The notes: generated from the sequence alone by a model not told the origin. Shown: positions 38,768-49,015, counted from the first letter of the stretch. The stretch: DNA of 64,000 nt from Symbiodinium sp. CCMP2592 (GCA_905221615.1 CAJNDT010001013.1:372001-436000), one strand, 5' to 3'. Translations and numbers: made by a program.

Positions 38768-38850
38768 TGTCAGGGATCGGAGCTACCGGCGCTCCCACGT
38801 CGGCCATTGCCTCATGGAGCGCTCTTGCGAACCCTACTTGGAGGTTTATG
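38768..38850 (+). CDS. possible exon ending in an F1 fragment
   Basis: After CTACTGTTGTCAG the frame IGATGAPTSAIASWSALANP runs into the F1 left end (TACTTGGAGGTTTATGG). There the element's GTAGTT can act as donor. It is part of a 90-codon ORF from 38740. Bias is moderate (14 of 23). Confidence 0.35.
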
Positions 38851-39137
38851 GGTAGTTTTCGGATTTTAGGGTTTCAAGGCTTTGGGATTGGTTTTGTACG
38901 AGAGATTCCTGGAGTGGAATCCGGTGGAAGAAGGATTTTTGAGGGTGGGGGTTCCGGAGCCGTGATGATGGGTCGGAAGGGCTGGGGAGTTGTGCTGGTC
39001 TTTGGGCAGTGACATGGTTTAGGGTTCAGGCAGTAGGACATATTCTAGTATTAAAAAAGGTGGCCGTAAAGCTAGATACATAGGATTTAAGGGTGCCTGT
39101 AAGGAAGTGCATGCACGTAGTGGCGCCGGAACTGAAG

Positions 39138-39198
39138 CACAAAGCAGCGCTCGACTGAAGTGGGCAGATCCGCACAGAAGCTCTGCCTGCGCTGCAGC
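39138..39198 (+). CDS. candidate exon
   Basis: From GGAACTGAAG the frame TKQRSTEVGRSAQKLCLRCS has 76% G or C at third positions and ends at GTGATC. It also stays open to a TAG at 39217 inside a TTTAGGG run. Minus-strand ORFs of 73-74 codons overlap. Confidence 0.4.
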
Positions 39199-39523
39199 GT
39201 GATCTTTGCATCGGGGGTTTAGGGTTTGTAATGTTTTGGGCAATCAATGATCAGCGGCGATGGCCGGGCAGCTCTTGTAACTCGTTGTTTGTTCAACCCT
39301 ACATAAACTCCTTGAGCCACGAACCCTGAAGCTCTCAACTGTAATTGGAAGAGCGGTGCTTGACTCTGTTGCTTAATGGATGGAAGGGTGGATGCTTGAA
39401 ATGCCATTCACGCGATGCACCTGGCAGACTCTTGAAAACCCCATGCCCAAAAGACTCAGCTCCTACTAGTAAGCCCTAGACCCCATGTCCGAATTTACTG
39501 AGCTGCTGGACTCTATGCCTCTA

Positions 39524-39628
39524 ATATAAGGGCCTAAATGATTAACTATACTATTATTGGGGCTCCTCATTATAGTGAGAGTATAATAGGCCCCAAAACC
39601 CTATTCTGATTATTAAGGCCCCGATATT
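39524..39628. mobile_element. F3 inverted-repeat element
   Basis: TATAAGGGCCTAAATGATTAA and CTGATTATTAAGGCCCCGATA ends. Confidence 0.8.
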
Positions 39629-40000
39629 AAGCCCATGATCCCCCAAATCCTAAACCCTGCAAGAACTTCAGAGATCCTTTCGGAAACCATTTTGGCCAAA
39701 CAGAGCCCAAAACAATCCACATATGTTGGAGCAACACTCCAAGGCCTATCAGAGCTGGCCAAAGTTGTTAAAGACTTCTTGCAATGAATACTCTGGGGGT
39801 TAGGGTTTAGGGACCCTTATACAACCCGACCTTTTTTCAAGCGCTCATCCCTTGCAGAACGCGTGTCAACAATTAAACGTATAGAACCCGTACAGAACCC
39901 TTACAGCACCCACTACGGTCATAGAACCTCCAAGTTCAACCCCAAGCCTAGAGCTTATAGACTCTGAAGCCGAAACCAAAACAAGATGAACCCCACCCCT

Positions 40001-40117
40001 GAGGCCCCATGTGCCTTGCTAGTGTACACGTAGGCCTTCAAACAGCTACGTTTTAGGAACCCCTTTCAGGCCTGAGTACATGCTGACAGGCTATACAGTA
40101 CATGGAGCCTTACGCCT
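40001..40117. mobile_element. F5 element, diverged
   Basis: GAGGCCCCATGTGCCTTGC left and TACAGTACATGGAGCCTTACG right. Confidence 0.65.
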
Positions 40118-40154
40118 TACGTCTACGGCTGCAATTCCTCAATCCGGCACCCAG

Positions 40155-40249
40155 GCCGAACGGCACGTCGCGGCTACTCCAGCGCTCTTTCTTTGAGCGG
40201 CTCTTATCGGAGCAGGCCGGACCTCATCCAAGAACGAAGTGCTCTAAGG
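40155..40249 (+). CDS. well-supported internal exon
   Basis: The acceptor ATTCCTCAATCCGGCACCCAG lies about 35 bp after an F5 element; the donor is GTGTAT. The frame PNGTSRLLQRSFFERLLSEQ has 17 of 21 third positions G or C before bias fades over the last ten codons (AGPHPRTKCSK). It has the look of an amphipathic helix. No family recognised. Confidence 0.5.
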
Positions 40250-40668
40250 GTGTATAGGGAAGCAGAGTTTGGGTGTGATTTGTGGTGATACCCGGATGTC
40301 CTTGGAGGTTTTGCTGGTCAGATCAAGAGCTTTATCCTATGCGAATATTTATATAGATCTAAAAGGCTTTTAATGTCTCACAGCTGGCCTCAGCAGCATC
40401 AACGCAACTACATAGAATGTTTGAATTCGCAGAGAATTCGATTCCAAGGACAATATGACACGACAGCAATTCTCACGAACGACCAAGCCCTCCAGCTGAA
40501 TTTTTCTAACGCTAAACCGTTAAGTCTTTGTCCACCCCAAAAAGCACCAAACCCTTTCATAGGACCCTTTCCTTTATAAGCCCTGTAAAAAGCTGATACA
40601 AGCTTTACACTACGCCTGTAGTGCCCTGTCACCCTGAACCCATGTACGCCCTAACTAAACCCCTAAAC

Positions 40669-40780
40669 CCAAAGGGTCCTATGTACTGTTATGGGGAAGA
40701 CTTCCCCAAATTACAATAGTAATAGTTCCTAATATAAAAACCCTACATTCTACTATATCGGTCTTTGGACCCTTTGGGAA
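40669..40780. mobile_element. F6 inverted-repeat element
   Basis: CCCAAAGGGTCCTATGTACTG and TCGGTCTTTGGACCCTTTGGG ends. Confidence 0.85.
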
Positions 40781-40899
40781 ACCCTAAACCCCACGCAGCA
40801 CCCTGTCAGATTGAGCTGCAAAGCAGCCTGCCTTCCGATGTGGCCGCGGCACAACCCGACCTGAAGTCTCGGGTCCCGGACAGTTTCGACTTGTGGCCT

Positions 40900-41002
40900 A
40901 CTATGATATAGCATGAAACAATAGATCCCAGTATAGCATAGTATAATATCGTATAGTATAACATAGTAATGTAGTATGATGCCGTATAGTATATCGGGTT
41001 TC
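40900..41002. repeat. AT-rich TATAGTATA-type tract
   Basis: Irregular repeats of TATAGTATA and GTATAACATAG. Confidence 0.7.
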
Positions 41003-41210
41003 AATGGGTGGTCCGGGACTTTGTGGTCTCCTCATAGTTGAGTATGGGTTTGGGATTTAGACGTTAGGCGTGGTGGTTGAGCTGTTTTGTCGGTGTGCTA
41101 GACGTGTTTGTCCAGTGCTGTTCCAGTTGTTGCAAGTTTTGGCATGTGACTACTGTGCTACAATGGCTGCGACCGCTTGGGTTTAAAGCCATGTTGCTTG
41201 GCTGAGGCTG

Positions 41211-41423
41211 TTGGGCTTGGAGCATTTGCTGACCATCCGGGACGGTCGCGGCCTTGATTGTCTTGTCAGATTGTGTAGAGGTGCACGAAAGTTGAATAGA
41301 TCTCAGGCGGCAGCCAAGTCAGTCGTTGATCCCGATGTGGCTCGCTTTGAGCCGATTTCGCTTTGTGTTCACATCTTCTTTCTGCAAAGGCATGATCAAG
41401 TCCACCGCATTGCACATGTTTAG
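41211..41423 (+). other. 70-codon ORF, strand unresolved
   Basis: Plus-strand frame MGLEHLLTIRDGRGLDCLVR... of normal composition. The minus strand over 41325-41421 also has a neat ORF starting MCNAVDLIMPLQKEDVNTKR. Neither can be assigned. Confidence 0.25.
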
Positions 41424-41962
41424 TGCAAACTTCCGCTTACCGCTCTCGTGAAGCATTCTGGAAGACTAGCCCGCGTGCACATGAGGAAAGGCTAGTCCCA
41501 CGCCCTTGGGAAATGCAGTCATGCAGACGGACATGAGCTGTTTCAATGAAACTGGCTAGTATAGGAGTTGGGCATCCCGGGCGCTTTGGAGTCTCCGAAA
41601 AATTTAGGACCCTTTAATCTAGACCCTTGCAGATAGGATCTTCGCTAAAGCATAAGGTGCTCCAAGCGCAAAACATCCGCAAAAGGAGGGTACGTATATG
41701 GGCTCCACTGTCTTAAGAAGCTTTGGCAGTCTCTAGCCTCCTACACTTGGGATTCGCGGCTTATTGTTTTTAAGGCCTTGGGATTGCATGAGGGTTTGTG
41801 GTTCAGGGTTGAGGGTTGCGCTTTTTCTTGCATGCATCCTAAAAGTGAAGGCCGAAAGCAATCCTGTTCCTCAACAATGAAACCCTGTTATATCACGCTG
41901 TGCCTATGTCCTACGAGCGGTTGTTTCAGAACAAGAACACCGGTTTCTACTCTAACTAGTAG

Positions 41963-42073
41963 AAGCCTCATATCCCAGGATACAGCCCCGCGAAAGCCGT
42001 TATGGCCTTGTGCAGGAAAGCTTTAAAACGCAACCCCGTAGGGACCCGGAGAAAGGGATCTCAACAATTGAAA
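41963..42073 (+). CDS. exon ending at an F2 element
   Basis: From TCTACTCTAACTAGTAG the phase-compatible frame reads ASYPRIQPRESRYGLVQESF, KTQPRRDPEKGISTIE and ends with one base. The donor GTGGGA is a G followed by the first bases of the F2 element. A second frame (KPHIPGYSPAKAVMALCRKA) is also open, but does not join to the next exon. Confidence 0.45.
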
Positions 42074-42074
42074 G

Positions 42075-42210
42075 TGGGAATCTCCGAAAAAAGGGGACCC
42101 TAATACAGTACCTAAAATAGTAGGATCCATATTATAAGGACTCCTAGAAATAGTATGATCCATATTATAAGGACCCCAAGATAAGGCAGCCCCCAATTTC
42201 CCGAAACTCT
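42075..42210. mobile_element. F2 element with internal duplication
   Basis: TGGGAATCTCCGAAAAAAGG left; CAATTTCCCGAAACTCT right; the ATAGTANGATCCATATTATAAG segment is doubled. Another F2 right end lies at 42281-42305. Confidence 0.8.
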
Positions 42211-42389
42211 AAACCCTTATAGTAGCCCTTTAAAGAAGCCCTCATAGTGCCCTTGTAGTATCCCGTTAATGGAACCCTGAGGTACCCCCAATTTTCGGAA
42301 ACTCTAAACCCTAAACCCTCTATAGAACCCTTATAGAGCCCTTTAAGGACCCCTTTAAGGATCCCTTTAAAGGTACCCCCCAAATCTAG

Positions 42390-42456
42390 AAGGCTGCTCC
42401 GATTTCAACACCGACTCCAAGAGCTACGAGGCCACCGTTTTTTTGTACAACCAGGG
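42390..42456 (+). CDS. well-supported exon ending at an F1 element
   Basis: After CCAAATCTAG the frame GCSDFNTDSKSYEATVFLYN, Q has 18 of 21 third positions G or C, far above the other frames. The donor GTACTT is formed by a G plus the first bases of an F1 element (TACTTGGAGG). One base carried from the exon at 41963 completes an AAA codon. Function unknown; the alternation of polar and beta-prone residues suggests a globular domain. Confidence 0.6.
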
Positions 42457-42457
42457 G

Positions 42458-42667
42458 TACTTGGAGGTTCATGGGTAGTTATAAGGGTTCCTTCAAGGGT
42501 CCCTTTACAGGGACCTATAGGGATTCCATAAGGGTATAGGGTTAAGGGTCCACGTGGAGGTTCATGGGGGGTAGTTATAAGTGGGGTTTTAAGTAGGGTA
42601 ACTATAGTTATCACCCATATGAGGGGAGTTCTAACCCCACTTATAACTGCCCATGAACCTCCAAGTA
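42458..42667. mobile_element. F1 double element
   Basis: A left F1 half (TACTTGGAGGTTCATGGGTAG) is followed by a complete F1 copy beginning GTGGAGGTTCATGG at about 42554 and ending CATGAACCTCCAAGTA. Confidence 0.85.
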
Positions 42668-42718
42668 TACATACACATGTATGCAAGGCTAAGTACTAAT
42701 TTTGCCTAAGGCCCTAAG

Positions 42719-42758
42719 GTGTGCGAGGCTCTCATACGGCTTCCATAAAGGCGTTTAG
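42719..42758 (+). CDS. possible last exon of the same gene
   Basis: A TACTAAT branch-like motif lies 30 bp upstream. In the phase left by 42456 it reads CARLSYGFHKGV and TAG. Too short for strong support. Confidence 0.3.
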
Positions 42759-43438
42759 GGGTTTAGGGTTTTGGCCTTAAGGATAAGAGCTTAGAACTGT
42801 ATGCGCATTTGCCTTGAGTTTGCAAGCTTGACTGCAGGTTTTCGCGGGGAGTGCAATTTAGGGTTGTTGAGTCTACGTGTAGAGTCTGGGGTGCTGAATT
42901 ATGTCCCTATATTGACTACACAGTTGGGCCGTCTGCTTGTTTCCGATTTAGCATGCAGGCTCTTTGTTAAGGCTACATATTCTGATATATAAACCCTAAA
43001 CCTTTATAAACCCTTAACCCACACCCAAAACCTATATAAGCTCTTGTTAAGGATGGATATCGTCAACGAACTTCGGCGAAGTGTAGGCTCTCGCCATCAT
43101 GGAATTGGTGGTTTCGAGTATGATGTTCGAAACATCCTAGAGGGTTCAGGGGGTTTAGGGGTTTAGGGTTATATACCATTGTTTTGGAAGAGCGCGACAT
43201 ATGCTCTGATCTCTTGTCTTTCTAGTAGCCGCCTCCATTCATGAATACGGACCCTAAGAAGATCCCGAACTGTAAGGTCCTTATCATAAAGTCAGGCACG
43301 CAGCATGCTTGCGCGAGGCGTCCTTGAACCCCATAGACCATTGATGTCTTTGTATGTTGTTTCGATTCTTTGGCTGCCAGCGGGAATGCCGGCCGGTAAG
43401 TGCAGAGCCTGTCCTAAGTCGTCTTGGAAGCATAAACG

Positions 43439-43462
43439 CCCCCCCCCCCCCCCCCGCCCCCC
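43439..43462. repeat. poly-C run
   Basis: About 17 consecutive C followed by GCCCCCC. Confidence 0.95.
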
Positions 43463-43985
43463 ATTGCAGAAACCTTAAACCCAACCCTAGACACTTTTAC
43501 ATCCCCCGCCCCAAGCCTTAAGAGCTGTAACTCAAAATTCTATAAGCTCTTATCGAATCCCTGTAACAAAGGAGCGCCCGAAAAGGATCCCCCCAAAGCC
43601 ATCCTAAACTCTGCATTGTGACATTGGAGGTGCACCAGGCCTTTCTTGAGCAGCCCGGAACTCATCGCATAGCCACTGAAGAAGCCCCCAGCGGATGTGA
43701 ATTTCTAGGATTAGGTTTGTTTTCTGGAAGTTTTAGGTTTGGGGTTTGGAAGGGTTGAGTTTTAGGTTAAGGGTTGCATGTCTAGAGCTGCAGGCTGTTG
43801 TAAGTTCCTACTCCCTTTGTGTCAAGCTGTTGCTTTTGTTGTAATGCTGGTGGTGACGGTGATGTACAAGGATCTGACGATGCTCTTGGCACGGCCGTGC
43901 GAGGTCTTCTAGACATTTCAGTCCCTGCGTGCAGTACAGAGGTGTGCCGCTACTATAATCCCACTATCGTCCCTACATACTTGCA

Positions 43986-44099
43986 TACTTGAAGGTTCAT
44001 GGGTAGTTATACGTGCGGTTATAAGTAGGGTAACTATAAGTATCATCCATATTAGGCGACTTAGAACTCCGTTTATAACTACCCATGAACCTCCAAGTA
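43986..44099. mobile_element. F1 inverted-repeat element
   Basis: TACTTGAAGGTTCATGGGTAG and CTACCCATGAACCTCCAAGTA ends. A solo right end follows at 44167-44200. Confidence 0.9.
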
Positions 44100-44215
44100 G
44101 ACCTTACACCCTGTACACTTTAATAGAATCCCTATAGATAGATCCCTTTAAAGGGACCCTTAAAGGGTCCCTTATAACTACCTATGAACCTCCATAAGCA
44201 GTATTATGCCCTGGT

Positions 44216-44285
44216 TCTAGGATAATAGGTATGTAGGTTAGGATTTTGGAGAGTATATGATTAGCAGGTACTTGGACCCTTGGGG
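44216..44285. mobile_element. F6b element, left-truncated
   Basis: Interior and right end of F6b (GGATTTTGGAGAGTATATG ... GGTACTTGGACCCTTGGGG). Confidence 0.8.
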
Positions 44286-44559
44286 TATAAGCCCCTCTGG
44301 GCCGCTAGGCGTTCGGGCTGAGGGGTCAAGGGATACCCAGCATAACCATTTAGGTTCCCCAGTTGTTCCCTTGTACCCTTTTTTGGGGTTCCCAGATTAC
44401 AGCCAAATCGTAAGAAAAAGCGTAGCCTTTCTCTATTCGGGGGCTACTTTGAGCAAATGCTGTTTGATTGCGAGCAGTTCGCGGCCCAATAAAACGCTCA
44501 TTGAAGATTACCACTTGCAACTGGGTTTAGGGGTTTCGGGATTTGGGAATTTGGAATGA
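44257..44559 (+). CDS. 100-codon ORF starting in an F6b end
   Basis: The frame begins in the element and continues GISPSGPLGVRAEGSRDTQH ... YSQIVRKSVAFLYSGATLSK ... NKTLIEDYHLQLGLG before running into heptamer-like sequence. Composition is protein-like and bias moderate. An acceptor at TATAAG (44286-44291) is possible. No family recognised. Confidence 0.4.
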   Translation: MISRYLDPWGISPSGPLGVRAEGSRDTQHNHLGSPVVPLYPFLGFPDYSQIVRKSVAFLYSGATLSKCCLIASSSRPNKTLIEDYHLQLGLGVSGFGNLE

Positions 44560-45133
44560 GCCCGAAACTCGAGCATGGAATCCTATACCCCAGACTCAGG
44601 GATTCTTTGCCCTCGAAGCCTGAGCCCTATAAGCCCTTCACCACCAAGCCCCACACCCGGAAACCTCCAAAACCCGACGCCCCAATTTTTTCAACTTACG
44701 AGCCCCGTGAAATCCACCCCTACAGAGATGGCTCCTATTCAACCAAGCACCGTGACGCCCTGAAGCCTCATAGACCATGAAAGTCCATGAGACCTGAAAT
44801 ACAAAACCGATATCAAAACCTTATACAAACTTTTCAGATCAACAGAATAGCAAATCACACGGCGAGCTGCTAGAGTCCAAATGTCCGGGTCTCTTACATA
44901 CTGTTAAGCGAGGCAGAAGGGGTGCACTGGGCTACCTGGGAGACACTAAACCGTAACCACGCTTCAGTTCTTGAAGAAATCCTTGTAAGCGCCAGACAGC
45001 AACCTTTAGAAGCTCTTGTAGAATCCCTGTATGTAAAGGGTTTCCTGGGAAACCCACGCCCACAACCCCACGAAGCCCAGAAGCCCGAATCCAAAACCCT
45101 GCAAAACTGCAAAACCAGTATGAAAAAAAAGCG

Positions 45134-45205
45134 CACACACACACACACACACACACACACCCGCGCGCGCGCGCGCAAGCGCACAGAGACACACACACAC
45201 ACAAC
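45134..45205. repeat. AC/GC microsatellite
   Basis: (AC)n then (CG)n then (AC)n; the (CG) tract is a Z-DNA type sequence. Cys/Val/Arg-rich ORFs on both strands derive from it. Confidence 0.95.
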
Positions 45206-45364
45206 ACCGATGATGAGACAGTTTCAATATCGACTTCTATGATCCGTAAAGCTCGCACAGAGCCCTGTAGTACTATGTATAGTACCTCGAAAGGAACTCA
45301 TGAAGGAACCCCCACAGAGCTATCTAAATCCCGGAAGCACCTTTTGATCCCTATAACTCGCACA

Positions 45365-46030
45365 GGAACCCAGGCCCAAAACTCTGATCCCTAAACCCAA
45401 AGCCCCTAAACCGTAATCCCTCATCCCCAAACCCTAACGTCGAATCCACCCTAAACCCTAATTCCTAACCTCCAAACCGTAAACTTTTATAATCCCCAAA
45501 CCCCTAAACCCTAAACTAGAATCCCAAAACCCAAAACCTCTATATAACCACCCAAATCCTAAACCCTAAACCCTAACCCACCCTCAACCCTAAACCCTAA
45601 TCCCTAACCCCCAAACCGTAAACCCTGATCCCAAAACCCCTAAACCCCAAACCTTAAACCCTTAAACCCTTCAACCCTAACCCACCCTAAACCCTAAACC
45701 CCCAAACCCTAAACCCTAAACAATAAAATCTAACCCCCAAACCCTAACCCTAAACCCTAACCCACCCTAAATCTTAATCCCGAACCCCCTAACCCACCCT
45801 AAACCCCCACCCGTAAGCCCTAAACCCTAACCCCTAAACCCCTAAACCCTAGTCCCCCAAACCCCTAAACCCCTAATTCCCAAACCCCCAAGCTCCTAAT
45901 CCCCTGAACCCTAAACCCCTAAACCCCAAACCCCTAAAGCCCACAAACCCCAAACCCCTAAACCCTAACCCACCCTAAACCCTAACCCTAATCCCTAAAC
46001 CCTAAACCCTAATTAGTCCCCCAAACCCCT
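45365..46030 (-). repeat. long CCCTAAA-type array
   Basis: More than 70 variant units with the C-rich strand on top. It is the longest such tract here and ends at a GC-rich exon island. Confidence 0.95.
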
Positions 46031-46067
46031 AATCCCCGCAAGGAAGAGTAAACCCGAAGAGACCAAG

Positions 46068-46132
46068 GCTGGAGCGGCGCCTGCAGGAGCTGCTGGCCGA
46101 GAGGCACCTCGATCCCCAAGAGGCGCCCAGGG
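46068..46132 (+). CDS. exon with extreme codon bias between opposite telomere-like arrays
   Basis: From AAGAGACCAAG, 21 codons (LERRLQELLAERHLDPQEAP, R) carry G or C at all but two third positions. The donor GTTTAG is the first heptamer of the TTTAGGG run that follows. The peptide is a charged amphipathic helix. Eighteen bases of it (CTCGATCCCCAAGAGGC region) recur at 46256-46273. Confidence 0.5.
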
Positions 46133-46560
46133 GTTTAGGGCTTAGGATTTAGGGTTTAGGGTTTAGGATTTAGGGTTTAGGGTTTAGGAGTTTAGGACTT
46201 ATAGGGTTTAGGATTTAGGAGTTTAGGACGTAGGGTTTAGGATTTAGGGTTTAACCTCGATCCCCAAGAGGCCCCCCTTGTTGAATGCGCAGGGTTTAGG
46301 GGTTTAGGGTTCTGAATTTAGAGTTTAGGGTTTAGTGTTTTAGAGTTTAGGGTTTTGGGTTTAGGAGTTTAGAGTTTAGGGTTTAGGGTTTAGAGTTTAG
46401 GGTTTAGTTGAATGAGTAGGGTTTAGGAAGCGGCCCTAAAACCTACAACTATCCTAAACCGAAAACCTTAAGCCCTCCTAAACTCTAGGGTTTAGGGGTT
46501 TTGGATTTAGGGCTTAGGAGTTTAGGGTTTAGGGTTTAAGGTTCAGGGCGTAGGAAATTT
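46133..46560 (+). repeat. TTTAGGG-type array
   Basis: About 35 variant units, G-rich strand on top, broken by the exon-like fragment at 46254-46293. Confidence 0.95.
46254..46293 (+). pseudogene. duplicated exon fragment
   Basis: ACCTCGATCCCCAAGAGGC is the same as in the exon at 46068, then continues CCCCTTGTTGAATGCGCAG instead. It reads LDPQEAPLVECA. It is flanked on both sides by TTTAGGG units. Confidence 0.6.
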
Positions 46561-46678
46561 AGCTTTTAGATGGGGCAACTTAGGTTTTGGAGTTGAGGAT
46601 GGCGTGGTGTTGTGTATGGAATGAGCTTGTTACCAGTGTCTTTCTGCTGAGGCTACAAGGATCTTCTCTCTTTTTCAG

Positions 46679-46762
46679 TTTCCGTCGCAGATATGGCACA
46701 TCTCAATCCTGCAAAGCCCCACTCAACAAAGCAGGCAGATGCTCATACAGGAGCTTACATAA
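46679..46762 (+). CDS. possible last exon with very strong acceptor
   Basis: The acceptor GGATCTTCTCTCTTTTTCAG is followed by FPSQIWHISILQSPTQQSRQ, MLIQELT and TAA, with 68% G or C at third positions. The stop lies within the left end of an F3 element (46754-46846), so the element may have truncated or supplied the end. Confidence 0.45.
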   Translation, partial: FPSQIWHISILQSPTQQSRQMLIQELT

Positions 46763-46846
46763 TTACCAATGCCACTTTGGGGGCTCCTGTTTATAGTTAT
46801 AGATATAATTTTACATGTTCTAATTATTCAGGCCGCTAACATACCC
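46754..46846. mobile_element. F3 element
   Basis: CTTACATAATTACCAATGCC and CTAATTATTCAGGCCGCTAACA ends. Confidence 0.8.
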
Positions 46847-46974
46847 ACAAAAATATGCAAGACTAAGGGCCTTGAAGCATCCGTTTTCCACAAGCCGGCA
46901 TTGTCTTCGAAACCGGTGACTGTCACGAGCACTCTCAGGCTAGTTTCCGACAAGCTTGAGAGAAGACAGCGAGG

Positions 46975-47030
46975 GAGGGAGGGAGAGAGAGAGAGAGAGA
47001 GATAGGTAGGTAGAGATTGATAGACGCAGA

Positions 47031-47066
<36 letters not shown>

Positions 47067-47185
47067 GATATGCACGCACACACATATAGGGTGAGAAAAA
47101 TATATGTTTGTTAAACATAAATACAAATAATATACATATATATATATATATGGATTAGAAGTGTGTGTATATATATATATATACA
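46975..47185. repeat. GA, GT and AT microsatellites
   Basis: (GA)n 46977-47003, (GT)n 47031-47048, (AT)n 47049-47067, 47135-47151 and 47163-47183. Confidence 0.9.
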
Positions 47186-47310
47186 CAGAGTACATCGTGT
47201 TTCAAGTTTCTAGACCATTCAAGCAAAACCTGGACCCGAACCCCGCCTGAGTAAGGAAGCTAACAGCGGCCTTGATCAGATCCCTGTTTGGAACTCTCTG
47301 CCTGGAGTCT

Positions 47311-47439
47311 GTAGGTAATTTAATTAGAATAGGGTTTTGGGGCCGGAGAAATTAGAATAGGGTTTTGGGGTATATTATGCTATGCCAGCAATAAGGACCC
47401 CCAAACCAGTATTGGTAATTATTCAGGCTCCTATATTAC
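47311..47439. mobile_element. F3 element with duplicated arm
   Basis: The segment AATTAGAATAGGGTTTTGGGG occurs twice in the left arm; the right end is GGTAATTATTCAGGCTCCTATA. Confidence 0.8.
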
Positions 47440-47907
47440 CCACCCACAACAACCTTACCTCCCCACACCCTGGATGCGAAGCCCCCTCCGTAACCTCCCG
47501 AAATCGCCAAAACAAGCAGGTGATGGCAGTGTCCAAACTGAAATTACCAATCGGGAGGATGACTGTGCGCCGGTCTAAGTTGTCTCTGCTCAGCTCGGCT
47601 TTGGGGTTTCGGGGTTCAGGGTTCCTGGTTTTTGTGGTGTTGGGAATTGAGTTGTATCGGGGCCGAGGCTTCACCGTGCCTGCCAGGAGAAGAAGTTAGT
47701 GAGGCTAGGATGTGGAACCCAAATGCAAGACTCGAAATGAGGGTTTCAAGCAGTTCCTCCAGGGCGGCTTTAAATGGTCATGCAGTCCTTCCCGCGACGT
47801 GTATGTTTACTAATCGTTTGACGTCGCAGTATGAAGGCTTCGACGCCTTGTGTGATCCTTGCCTACGGCTCAGAATTGAAGCCAGACATAAGCGGCCCCG
47901 TCTTTGA
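47382..47907 (+). other. two consecutive ORFs (105 and 91 codons), possible coding region
   Basis: The first contains QVMAVSKLKLPIGRMTVRRS. The second, in another frame from 47632, runs MWNPNARLEMRVSSSSSRAA ... TSQYEGFDALCDPCLRLRIE and stops at 47905. Normal composition, weak codon bias. A C-x2-C pair (CDPC) is present. No family recognised. Confidence 0.35.
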
Positions 47908-47921
47908 GGACTCGACTCCCC

Positions 47922-48064
47922 GTAAGGCTCCACGTATGCCTCAGAGTACCTCGACCCTTTAAAGCTTAAGTATATATATATATATGTATATATACATATA
48001 TTTTTATAGACATATATGCATATAATAATACACGAAAAGATACAGGCACATGGAGCTTCAGGGT
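47922..48064. mobile_element. F5 element with AT expansion
   Basis: TAAGGCTCCACGTATGCC left, CAGGCACATGGAGCTTCAGG right, AT microsatellite in the middle. Confidence 0.75.
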
Positions 48065-48646
48065 TCGGATTAAACCCTGAACCCTGAGCCGTACACCCTG
48101 TGCCATGTGACATGGTCATGAGGCTTGCCAAGGGCGTGGCGGCATTGCTGACTGGGCAGGCACAAGACGGTAGAACCTTCGCTGTTTATGTGTACTAACC
48201 CATATCGGAATTGTTTTGGACATACATAAATACGCTGTTACCAGTTGTTACTTACCCACCCACCTACCTACCTGCAAGCCTGCCCGCCTACCTTCATACC
48301 CCCCTACAGACATACATATGTACATGCACATCTCATGTATTTGCCGATGTATTTTGCACGTGGCATCAGCCTTTAGTACTTAAGGTTCTCTAGCCCGGCA
48401 GCTAGGCTCGGAAAGTTTAAATTGCAGAGATGAGCACTAGCAACGCGTCGACATCGGAGTTATAGAATGACTAAACCGCAGATCCTCAATCCCGCAAGCC
48501 GAACATGGGGCCTCAATAGTGTCCAGCAAGTGGACTCTTTGAGGATGTGATGCCCTCTCTGTAGGGACTGTGTGTTAGTCGCGGTCTGTCCAGTTGGTTA
48601 GCCTTTAGTAAGAACTTTACTCTCTACCTTTTTTGTTTTTGTGCAG

Positions 48647-48758
48647 ACATGCAGCTTCATTTTGGTGGCGAGAGCTCAGTAGCTGGGAGCACGGCAGCTA
48701 ATTCGGCTAATTCCCTCCCAATGACATTGAGTTGCTCGACGCTACGCCACTGCACCTG
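48647..48758 (+). CDS. possible first coding exon with strong acceptor
   Basis: ACCTTTTTTGTTTTTGTGCAG precedes an ATG two bases later. The frame MQLHFGGESSVAGSTAANSA, NSLPMTLSCSTLRHCT ends at GTATGA. An AG two bases before the start codon suits a trans-splice or 5-prime intron acceptor. Bias is moderate (20 of 36). Confidence 0.45.
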
Positions 48759-48764
48759 GTATGA

Positions 48765-49015
48765 ACATCCTCGTCCTCATCACCGTCACTGCCATCGCCA
48801 TCACGAAGAATCACTGCTGCCAGCAACATCCCCATTTCGTCAACATCCTTAATTCAGTCAGCAACCGCGCGTGATGACCAACGCCGCCAAAATTACCACA
48901 GCGACCCCTTGCATCTTAATCTGTATCTGTCCATATTCATACGTATTGGCTATTCCGTACCATCAGAACTAATCATCACCATCAGGCATCACCATGACCT
49001 TGATGACGACTGTCA
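48765..49015. repeat. degenerate CAT/CAC triplet tract
   Basis: Repeated ATCACC, CATCGCC and ATCATC words without a strict unit. Confidence 0.6.

Noticed and set aside
45365-46560. Relic of a telomere-telomere fusion
   Set aside because: A fusion would give TTTAGGG then CCCTAAA on the top strand; here the order is reversed and an exon lies between.
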